DNA of 64,000 nucleotides, from contig NZ_AP014836.1 in the NCBI RefSeq assembly GCF_002356115.1, forward strand, positions 1,861,091-1,925,090. The letters are read 5' to 3'. This stretch comes from Candidatus Nitrosoglobus terrae (GTDB lineage Bacteria > Pseudomonadota > Gammaproteobacteria > Nitrosococcales > Nitrosococcaceae). This document shows, piece by piece, positions 57,508 to 64,000 of this stretch. Position 1 is the stretch's first letter. Every line of letters starts with the position of its first letter. The notes beneath the pieces are model-generated. The model had not been told where the DNA came from, made no database searches, and was given only the letters and a program-made list of their open reading frames with translations. Made by a program: the position numbers and the translations under genes.

Positions 57508-58923
57508 ATGTCCCAAGGTCTGGTTACAGTCACTTATATTGGTGCAACCATCCTATTTATCCTCAGCTTGGGCGGTTTAAACCACCAAGAAACTGCTCAG
57601 CGTGGCAATATCTATGGCATGGTGGGTATGGTAGCGGCCATTTTAGCTACAGTCTTCAGCGGTGCAATTAATACTCCCAGTGCCCATATCTTGCTTATAA
57701 TCGCCATGGCGATTGGTACTATCATTGGAATTAAGCTGGCGCAAGAGGTCAAAATGACCCAAATGCCAGAGTTAGTAGCCATACTGCACAGTTTTGTAGG
57801 TCTTGCCGCAGTTCTAGTAGGCTATGTTAATCTCATTGCGCCAGAAATTGAGATTACCGGAGTTGAAAAAACAATCCATAGCGTCGAAATCTATCTCGGA
57901 GTTCTCATTGGTGCGATTACTTTTTCCGGATCTATCATCGCTTTTGGTAAGCTTAGTGGGCGTATTGACGGTAAACCTTTATTGCTTCCTGCTCGCCATG
58001 GGTTAAATTTAGGATTGGTTATCCTCATGATCTGGCTAGGAAAAGCCTTTGTTGTATCTCAAGCAACAGGGTCAGGGCTGCTCTTTCTTTTACTGATGAC
58101 AGTTATTGCCCTTGGATTTGGTGTTCATATGGTGATGACTATTGGAGGTGCCGATATGCCAGTGGTGATCTCCATGCTCAATAGCTATTCTGGCTGGGCA
58201 GCCGCTGCCACTGGCTTTATGCTAGCCAATGACCTATTAATTGTCACCGGTGCTTTAGTGGGCAGCAGCGGTGCTATCCTTAGTTACATTATGTGCCGTG
58301 CCATGAATCGCAATTTTATCAGCGTTATTATGGGCGGTTTTGGTACTGGATCTGGTGATACCCTCACCCCCCTTACTACCAGTAGTGGTAAAGTAATTGC
58401 TATTAGCGCTGAAGAATCAGCCCAGCTTTTAAAGGTAGCTAAGAGCGTCGTTATTATCCCTGGCTATGGCATGGCGGTCGCTCATGCTCAGCATACTGTG
58501 TATGAAATCACTAAATTACTACGAGAGCAGAACATCAAAGTACGCTTTGCCATTCATCCGGTAGCTGGGCGCATGCCAGGCCATATGAATGTATTATTGG
58601 CTGAAGCTAAAGTACCCTACGATATCGTTCTGGAAATGGATGAAATTAACCAAGACTTTCCAAGCACAGAAGTAGCTATTGTGATTGGTGCCAATGATAT
58701 TGTTAATCCTTCTGCTCAAGAAGATCCTAATAGCCCTATTGGTGGCATGCCCGTCCTTGAAGCTTGGAAAGCAAAAACAGCAATCGTATTAAAACGAAGC
58801 ATGGCAGCAGGTTATGCCGGTATAGATAATCCTTTGTTCTACAAAGAGAATACTCGCATGCTCTTTGGGGATGCCAAAGAAAGTCTAGGCGCTGTACTCT
58901 CTTATCTTCATAAAAGCCCTTAA
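57508..58923 (+). CDS. pntB: NAD(P) transhydrogenase beta subunit
   Basis: Membrane subunit with the NADP(H)-binding dIII domain. About eight hydrophobic helices occupy residues 1-260, with [20 protein letters not shown] in the conserved proton-path region. The dIII domain has [47 protein letters not shown] and the typical end [14 protein letters not shown]. The length of 471 is normal. It forms the pntAB operon. Confidence 0.97.
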   Translation: MSQGLVTVTYIGATILFILSLGGLNHQETAQRGNIYGMVGMVAAILATVFSGAINTPSAHILLIIAMAIGTIIGIKLAQEVKMTQMPELVAILHSFVGLAAVLVGYVNLIAPEIEITGVEKTIHSVEIYLGVLIGAITFSGSIIAFGKLSGRIDGKPLLLPARHGLNLGLVILMIWLGKAFVVSQATGSGLLFLLLMTVIALGFGVHMVMTIGGADMPVVISMLNSYSGWAAAATGFMLANDLLIVTGALVGSSGAILSYIMCRAMNRNFISVIMGGFGTGSGDTLTPLTTSSGKVIAISAEESAQLLKVAKSVVIIPGYGMAVAHAQHTVYEITKLLREQNIKVRFAIHPVAGRMPGHMNVLLAEAKVPYDIVLEMDEINQDFPSTEVAIVIGANDIVNPSAQEDPNSPIGGMPVLEAWKAKTAIVLKRSMAAGYAGIDNPLFYKENTRMLFGDAKESLGAVLSYLHKSP

Positions 58924-59015
58924 AATAGTACCGGCTAAAACCAATGGCGTAAGTCTCAAGGAAGAGCCGCCCCTAGCCCTAGCATTATTCAGCATCTAAA
59001 TATTTGTCTCATCTA

Positions 59016-59041
59016 CCTGCTAAAAAACTATCATTAGCAGG
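59016..59041. terminator. Hairpin downstream of pntB
   Basis: Eight-base arms CCTGCTAA and TTAGCAGG enclose a 10-base loop, 93 bp past the pntB stop. There is no T tract after it, so termination is uncertain; it could also act in the 5' region of the next gene. Confidence 0.4.
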
Positions 59042-59214
59042 ATAGTTGAGCCTTCTAAGCAGAATCTCTTATCCAGTCTCAGTCCTTTACAAATATCATC
59101 ACAGCTTGGAATAAAAATTGGCCTATTCTCATTTTAGCCACTAGCGGCAGAGCTTTAGCTCAATCAGCGGTAGCGGGTAGTTATCGAGTATTAGTAGCGG
59201 ATCATTACGCCGAT

Positions 59215-60213
59215 GTGGAGACTCGGCAAATGGCTTCAACTTGGGTATACATCCCACTTGATGCTGATTATGTATATTGGTACCAAGCTGTTGCACAGAT
59301 TATTGATCTAGAGACTCACCCCGTAGGTTTAATTTTTGGCAGCGGGTTTGAACATCGCCCTCATTTTATTGAAGATCTGAGCCTGCTAGGAATATTACTA
59401 GGCAATACTGCCAATAATATCCGATTACTTAAAGATCCTCATTATTTTTTCTCCTTACTCCAGTCTTTACACATTCCTGCGCCTGAAACCCAATCTTTTC
59501 CTCCAATTAATCCTATAGGCTGGTTGCGCAAAACTATCGGTGGCACTGGAGGCCAGCACGTGCTATCCGCAATGCCTGATCAGATCGCGTCTAACTGTTA
59601 TTACCAACGTAAACTGGAAGGCCAGCTTGGATCTGTGCTCTTCCTTGCAAATGGTAAAGAAGCCCAAATCCTAGGCTACAATCGATTGGAGCTCACTCCA
59701 ATCGCTTTTGCTCCTTACCGTTATGGCGGAATCTCAGCGCCTTTAGCTATAGATCCTGTTACTCATATGCTTATGCAAAGCTATTTAACCGCTATTACAG
59801 CAGTAACGGGTTTATTGGGCCTAAATGGGCTTGATTTTATTCAAACCCCTACCAGAGAGATCAAGGTATTAGAAATCAACCCTCGACCCCCTACCTCTTT
59901 AGATCTATATCAAGATCTATTTAACCCATTAGATGCCCATATTCGCGCTTGCTTAGGAGTATCATTGCCTATCCACGTCAATCCTATGTTATTTGCTCGC
60001 GCCTTTTCCATCCTTTATGCACCCCATTCGCTGCGAATCCCACAAAATGTATCTTGGCCTCATTTTTGTCATGACTACCCCATAGGCAATTATTCTATTG
60101 AACAAGGAGAACCCATTTGCTCAGTTCATGCTCAAGGCATTAGCATTGAGCACTGCTGGCAGCAGCTCCAACAGCATCAATCCCAAGTGTTAAAGTTATT
60201 AACTGCAACCTAA
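59215..60213 (+). CDS. ATP-grasp family protein, start codon unclear
   Basis: Predicted ATP-dependent ligase. With the GTG at 59215 it has 332 residues, but coding continues upstream in the same frame to about 59116: it reads NWPILILATSGRALAQSA and then VLVADHYADV, which is the nucleotide-binding N-terminus of this family. No ATG, GTG or TTG exists in frame between there and the stop at 59056, so the gene uses an unusual start (ATT or ATC) or has a one-base change near 59108. Conserved parts are KTIGGTGGQHV, YYQRKLEGQLGSVLF, GLNGLDFIQ and EINPRPPTSLD. Such genes accompany H4MPT-linked C1 metabolism in methylotrophs. It lies 22 bp before the next ATP-grasp gene. Confidence 0.8.
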   Translation: METRQMASTWVYIPLDADYVYWYQAVAQIIDLETHPVGLIFGSGFEHRPHFIEDLSLLGILLGNTANNIRLLKDPHYFFSLLQSLHIPAPETQSFPPINPIGWLRKTIGGTGGQHVLSAMPDQIASNCYYQRKLEGQLGSVLFLANGKEAQILGYNRLELTPIAFAPYRYGGISAPLAIDPVTHMLMQSYLTAITAVTGLLGLNGLDFIQTPTREIKVLEINPRPPTSLDLYQDLFNPLDAHIRACLGVSLPIHVNPMLFARAFSILYAPHSLRIPQNVSWPHFCHDYPIGNYSIEQGEPICSVHAQGISIEHCWQQLQQHQSQVLKLLTAT

Positions 60214-60235
60214 CACAAATTTGTTACCTCTTTTT

Positions 60236-61126
60236 ATGGTACAGGTAGTTATTTTTAATAATCATCATGGCTGGCATAGCCAGCAGCTGGAAGTAGCTTT
60301 AACAGCTAAAGGGATAAAAACTATCCGCGCAAGCTTAGACCAGTGTCGGATTGATTTAGATCTCCCTTCTGGGCTTTATATTCCTGGATTAAGCGCAACA
60401 TTGCCCCATGCGGTCATCACCCGAGGAATTGCAGCGGGCAGCTTTGAGCAAATTAGTGTACGCTTAGACATCTTGCATGCCCTAGCTGAACTAGGTGTTT
60501 ATGTACTCAATAACGCGCTTGCTATTGAACGTACCGTAGACAAAGCGCGAACCTCGCTACTGCTCCATTATCAAGGTATTCCCACGCCCCGTACTTGGGC
60601 CTGTGAAGATACAGATCAAGCTCACCAATTAATTGCCCAAGCACAAAGGCAGTGCCACGAACTTGTGCTCAAACCTTTATTTGGCTGCCAAGGGCAGGGG
60701 CTTATTCGACTCAGCTGCCCTGCTGACTTAAATACCTGTGGGGCTGTAGGTGGACTCTATTACCTACAGGAATTTATCCCTCCTATAAATAAGGGTATCT
60801 GGCAAGATTGGCGAGTTTTTGTGGTGAATCATCAAGCAATTGCCGCCATGATTCGCCGAGGGCACACTTGGATCACCAACGCTGCCCAAGGCGCAGAATG
60901 CTTTCCAGTGCCCTTAGATCCTGAAATCAGTAGGCTGGCCTGCCAAGCCACCCAAGCTGTCGGCGTTGATTATGCAGGGGTGGACATTATCTATTCCGTA
61001 GATAAGGGTTTTCAGGTACTGGAAGTTAACAGCATTCCTGCTTGGCGGGCGCTACAGCAAACCACAACCATTAATATTGCTCAGGTGCTAGTAGAATTTT
61101 TATTAGAAAAACTCTATTGCTCTTGA
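60236..61126 (+). CDS. RimK-like ATP-grasp ligase
   Basis: Predicted to add an amino acid such as glutamate to an acceptor with ATP. The 296 residues from the ATG at 60236 include DKARTSLLLHYQGIPTPRTW, ELVLKPLFGCQGQGLIRL, YLQEFIPP, DWRVFVVNHQAIAAMIRR and the metal-binding GVDIIYS and LEVNSIPAW. The fold is closest to RimK and MptN-type ligases, the latter adding glutamate to tetrahydrosarcinapterin. A TTG at 60221 is the other start. Pairing with a second ATP-grasp gene and a HisA-like gene nearby points to cofactor synthesis rather than ribosome modification; this is inference. Confidence 0.85.
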   Translation: MVQVVIFNNHHGWHSQQLEVALTAKGIKTIRASLDQCRIDLDLPSGLYIPGLSATLPHAVITRGIAAGSFEQISVRLDILHALAELGVYVLNNALAIERTVDKARTSLLLHYQGIPTPRTWACEDTDQAHQLIAQAQRQCHELVLKPLFGCQGQGLIRLSCPADLNTCGAVGGLYYLQEFIPPINKGIWQDWRVFVVNHQAIAAMIRRGHTWITNAAQGAECFPVPLDPEISRLACQATQAVGVDYAGVDIIYSVDKGFQVLEVNSIPAWRALQQTTTINIAQVLVEFLLEKLYCS

Positions 61127-61236
61127 CATATGACGATGCTGACACGTGCTCGTAGCTTGAATCCGCTCCACTATAAAACCAGAACAGCAGTTAACTTAAA
61201 ATTAACACTGTAGCGCTCTGGAAGAAAACTAAGTGC

Positions 61237-62184
61237 TTATTGCGCTGGGCGACTGCCTAAAAGCCAACCATTCACTATCGTACCGTATAGCGACATCGGG
61301 GTATTATGGTATTTTGCGCGCGTAGTCGTGACATTACCGGTATAGCGAGGGTCTTGCGGACGTTCGTGGGCATTCATGTACATCGCCACATCCCACGCCT
61401 CTTGGTCACTTAGCACACTGCTAAGATTTAAAGGCATATTAGCCTTGATGAACGCAGCGGCGTTATCCAGCTGGTGCATGCCGGCTCCCCAATTGAATGA
61501 CTGGGAGCCCCATAACGGCGGAAACACATTGCGTCCTGCAATCTGCTGACCCGCGCCGTCAGGACCATGGCACGATGCACAGTGATTCACATAGACTTCC
61601 TTGCCGCGCGTGTAGTCTGGCGATCGCTGGGGTTTAAAGTCTTGCTTTGGATACCCAGCGCCGGTTAGCTTTACACCCCTAGGCGCGCCCTTGGATAACC
61701 ACCGCGCATAAATCTCTAGCGCAACGATGACATCACTGTTCAGCGGTGGCGCTTTCCCGTTCAGGCTGAAACGGAAGCAGTCCTGCAGACGCTCGCCGAA
61801 ACTATTCACGTGGCCATTCTTTGCCAAATATCGTGGATATAGGCCGTAGGCACCCCACAAGGGTGCAGAGTTTGCACGCCGCCCAGCATCAAGATGGCAA
61901 TTACTGCAGGATAACCTATTACCAACATAGGTGCGCGCTTGCTTTGCTGTATCGGTGAAGATAACGCGACCGCGCCGGATCTTATCACCTAGGGAACCGG
62001 CAGGGATTGCCGACTCTGGCGGGGGCGTGAACGTAGGTCGTTCCGGAAATTTTAATGCAGTATGAGTGATCACCGCAACACCCACCACGCTGCGTCCCAT
62101 ATCCAGCGAGGTGCTTTTGTTTGAAGACTGGGAACACACGGTAAGCGCCAGCACCCCCAAAAGCAATATTAGCAATTTACCCAT
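61237..62184 (-). CDS. Dihaem cytochrome c, thiosulfate-dehydrogenase (TsdA)-like
   Basis: Periplasmic electron-transfer enzyme of 315 residues. The N-terminus MGKLLILLLGVLALTVCSQS is a signal sequence with a Cys that could be lipidated, though VC is not a standard lipobox. There are two haem sites, CSNCH (93-97) and CASCH (202-206). The segment ERLQDCFRFSLNGKAPPL resembles the TsdA region where a Cys (here 136) ligates haem 1, and HLDAGR and PDYTRGKEVY also fit. TsdA joins two thiosulfates to tetrathionate or does the reverse. The assignment to TsdA rather than a general dihaem cytochrome is probable. It has one GCGATCGC octamer at 61620. Confidence 0.8.
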   Translation of the reverse strand: MGKLLILLLGVLALTVCSQSSNKSTSLDMGRSVVGVAVITHTALKFPERPTFTPPPESAIPAGSLGDKIRRGRVIFTDTAKQARTYVGNRLSCSNCHLDAGRRANSAPLWGAYGLYPRYLAKNGHVNSFGERLQDCFRFSLNGKAPPLNSDVIVALEIYARWLSKGAPRGVKLTGAGYPKQDFKPQRSPDYTRGKEVYVNHCASCHGPDGAGQQIAGRNVFPPLWGSQSFNWGAGMHQLDNAAAFIKANMPLNLSSVLSDQEAWDVAMYMNAHERPQDPRYTGNVTTTRAKYHNTPMSLYGTIVNGWLLGSRPAQ

Positions 62185-62228
62185 AGCCTTATTGCCAATA
62201 ACGGGTGGTGGCTTCCACCTCCTCAGCT

Positions 62229-62957
62229 TTACTGGCTATAGGTGGAAAATTCTGCGCACTGAATTAAATCCTCAGCGCTTAAATTGCCATTATATAAAGC
62301 GCTGGCTAATAACACTCCATCGGCACCCCACCGGACTAATTGTTGTAAATCTTTGAGGCAAACAACCCCCCCCGCTGCAAATAACCCTCCTTGCTGTAGC
62401 CGTTTTTGCTTGATCTCATTCAACAGTGCCCAATCCGGCCCTTTCTGGGTTCCTATTTGTCCTAAGCTCATGACAATCACGGTCTCTGGCCATAATTCCG
62501 GCTGGGCACTCAACTCCGCAGAACCAAGGAAATGGCCATCGCGGTAATCTAACGATAGAACTAATTGATCGGCCATGGGTAAACGCCGCAATTTTTGCCA
62601 AGTGTCTATATCAGGTAGACTTTCCGTCCCCACTACCGGATAGGCTACCCCCAACGCAAATAATTGCAGGATAGCCTCACAGCTTACCGCCCCCCCATCT
62701 ACCCATAATTTCAGCTTAGGATAATTTTGTACAATGGCGGCTATCACCGAGCGATGATGACCACGCCCCATAATTCCATCTAAATCAGCTAGATATAAAT
62801 GGGAAAACGGATACCATTCCAACAATCCAGCTATAACCTCTAAAGGGGATGAATGAGCAGAAAAAGGAGAAATCAACGGTAAATAATGTTCCCGCCGCCC
62901 TCCTTTTGCATGGACAACTAAATTATTCATTAAGTCAAGCACAGGTAGGAGTTTCAT
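62229..62957 (-). CDS. HisA/HisF-like TIM barrel protein
   Basis: A 242-residue barrel that resembles HisA (MKLLPVLDLMNNLVVHA, YLADLDGIMG, LWVDGGA, VVGTESL, LSLDYRDG, AAGGVVCLKDLQQL, GADGVLLASALYNG) but differs from the true histidine enzyme in the substrate loops, beginning with VVHAKGGRREHYLPL. Proteins of this kind are encoded with the H4MPT/methanofuran gene sets of methylotrophs and their relatives. The ATG at 62957 is chosen over the TTG one codon before. No other his gene is nearby. Confidence 0.82.
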   Translation of the reverse strand: MKLLPVLDLMNNLVVHAKGGRREHYLPLISPFSAHSSPLEVIAGLLEWYPFSHLYLADLDGIMGRGHHRSVIAAIVQNYPKLKLWVDGGAVSCEAILQLFALGVAYPVVGTESLPDIDTWQKLRRLPMADQLVLSLDYRDGHFLGSAELSAQPELWPETVIVMSLGQIGTQKGPDWALLNEIKQKRLQQGGLFAAGGVVCLKDLQQLVRWGADGVLLASALYNGNLSAEDLIQCAEFSTYSQ

Positions 62958-63006
62958 CAAATCCTCGCGCCCTCGCTAAAACTGAAGAAAAAGCCCACTA
63001 AATAAA

Positions 63007-63444
63007 TTAATCCGGATAAAATTCACCCGCTAGCACCTGACTCCAAGTCCATCCAGTATCCGCAAAAGCGGCGGGAAAAGTATCTTCATCCCTATCTGTT
63101 TCTCGTGCGGCTACCGTTACAGCGCTTGGGTAAACTTCCCGGATCGTCTCTTCAACTTTTGGCTTTAAGCTTGGGCTTTTGGTTAAACGCCGAGCAATAT
63201 GCTGGCGCTGTTCTTTAATCGTTAATTGCCAACTTCAGGTTCTGCGATTGGGTTGGTATTTCCATTTAAGTAAGTGCATCAGCAATACAATTAACCGATT
63301 CTCAACCTCATTTCTATCGCTGGAGGCCATTTCCTCTAACTCCCCAATCAGGGCTTCCACGTTCACCTCCTCAAACCGACCTTGTCGTAGCTTTTCAACC
63401 GTCTCCTGAGTCCAACCATAATAGTCTTGCTGTGGAGTTATCAT
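63007..63444 (-). pseudogene. DUF29 family gene with an in-frame stop
   Basis: From the ATG at 63444 the frame reads MITPQQDYYGWTQETVEKLR, then ELEEMASSDRNEVENRL and LKWKYQPNRRT, then TGA (63235-63237). The same frame continues without shift as SWQLTIKEQRQHIARRL and ends GWTWSQVLAGEFYPD at 63007. Both halves are DUF29, where the junction is normally an Arg-containing R(S/T)RSW-like segment, so CGA to TGA is the simplest event. The intact length would be about 145 residues, which is normal. Function of DUF29 is unknown; such genes occur in many copies in some genomes. Confidence 0.88.
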
Positions 63445-63486
63445 GTTAAGCGCTCCCATAAATCACTTTAACCATAATACCCCTGA

Positions 63487-64000
63487 CTATTTCAGCAAGG
63501 ACGAAGGCATAAAGTTAATCTTAAGGATCTGCATAATGCGTTCACGGCTGTTTAATGACCCACGGGTAATCGTTCGTATCACCTCATAATAGGCCCTCAG
63601 TTTTGGATCTTGAATTCGGTTATCGTTAAATTTAATACTTTCCAGATAGCCCGCCGGCAGCTCTCGGTGAAAATGCCCAATCCGCCAATTTGGGTCGTAT
63701 TTTGCTGGCAGCCTTGCGAGTAAGGGATCGGCTAAGGCGCAGGTATCGATGTAATGGGTACCTGGGCCATCGTGGACAGAGAAAAACCCGAGGAAACCAC
63801 ATCTAACTTTAACTTTCGCCGAAAATTGTAGCGTGCAAGATTCTCTGCCAAGGGAGCGGCATATCATTTCGGCTTGATAGCGATCATCCCCTATGGTCCA
63901 TTCTGGGCGAGCAAACGTAGACTTTGGCGCCGCTAGGAGACCATACCCTTGAGAATAAAACCCTCGTTCATCCGCTATCCCATCGTTGTAAATCTTTACA
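63487..64000 (-). CDS. C-terminal part of a membrane glycosyltransferase-like protein, N-terminus outside the window
   Basis: The minus-strand frame is open from the right edge, where it reads VKIYNDGIADERGFYSQGYG, down to the stop at 63487. The ATG at 63867 is internal. The segment IDTCALADPLLARLPAKYDP with NWRIGHFHRELPAGYLES is typical of the soluble C-terminal domain of polytopic proteins annotated as arabinofuranosyltransferase-like or hypothetical membrane proteins. Only about 171 residues are visible, so the membrane part and its start cannot be checked. Confidence 0.72.
   Translation of the reverse strand, partial: VKIYNDGIADERGFYSQGYGLLAAPKSTFARPEWTIGDDRYQAEMICRSLGRESCTLQFSAKVKVRCGFLGFFSVHDGPGTHYIDTCALADPLLARLPAKYDPNWRIGHFHRELPAGYLESIKFNDNRIQDPKLRAYYEVIRTITRGSLNSRERIMQILKINFMPSSLLK

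Overview
The window is a piece of a gammaproteobacterial chromosome with moderate G+C. Housekeeping order (guaB-guaA, xseA-mutL, lptM-lysA-dapF-DUF484, pilB-pilC-pilD-coaE/yacG, petABC-sspAB, pntAB) is typical of Gammaproteobacteria. The mixture of a bc1 complex, a PEP-CTERM-like esterase, a glutathione-independent formaldehyde dehydrogenase, ATP-grasp and HisA-like genes of the kind found with tetrahydromethanopterin (H4MPT) C1 metabolism, and a TsdA-like cytochrome suggests a Nitrosococcus-like or methylotroph-like lineage. That placement is inference from gene content only.

Layout: 1-6236 holds guaA (C-terminus cut by the window), guaB, xseA and mutL. 6237-19128 is a complete type I-E CRISPR-Cas locus on the minus strand: cas3, cas8e, cse2, cas6e, cas7e, cas5e, cas1, cas2, a 105-bp leader, and an array of 74 repeats and 73 spacers with an exact 61-bp period. 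The leader-distal repeat starts on the base after the mutL stop codon. 19418-23724 has a large GGDEF/EAL signalling protein and a broken IS200/IS605-type tnpB. 23725-28616 has a CbbR-like LysR regulator, thioredoxin, a second IS remnant and the DUF484/dapF/lysA/lptM operon. 28785-33471 is the type IV pilus biogenesis operon ending in a CoaE-YacG fusion. 33477-37776 has a Nudix-ThiE fusion, small membrane proteins, a GT2 glycosyltransferase and fdhA. 37971-42927 is a sensor kinase, a sigma54 activator, a secreted protein behind a sigma54-type promoter, and an MFS transporter. 43078-50143 has nadA, aspS, fmdB, a GDSL esterase with a PEP-CTERM-like tail and a W/LS-repeat protein. 50409-58923 has petABC, sspAB, gltX and pntAB. 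59215-64000 has two ATP-grasp proteins, a TsdA-like dihaem cytochrome, a HisA-like barrel, a DUF29 pseudogene and the C-terminus of a membrane glycosyltransferase-like protein.

The most informative part is the CRISPR array. Several spacers are diverged versions of one another, in the same or opposite orientation, and in one reading frame their differences are synonymous or conservative. The array therefore sampled the same viral genes repeatedly from related viruses. Where such spacers overlap, one supplies the flank of the other. Five of the flanks read this way show AA directly before the first spacer base, and that base is T or C in 71 of 73 spacers. The sequence alone therefore predicts a 5'-AAY PAM whose Y is kept as the 29th base of the repeat unit.
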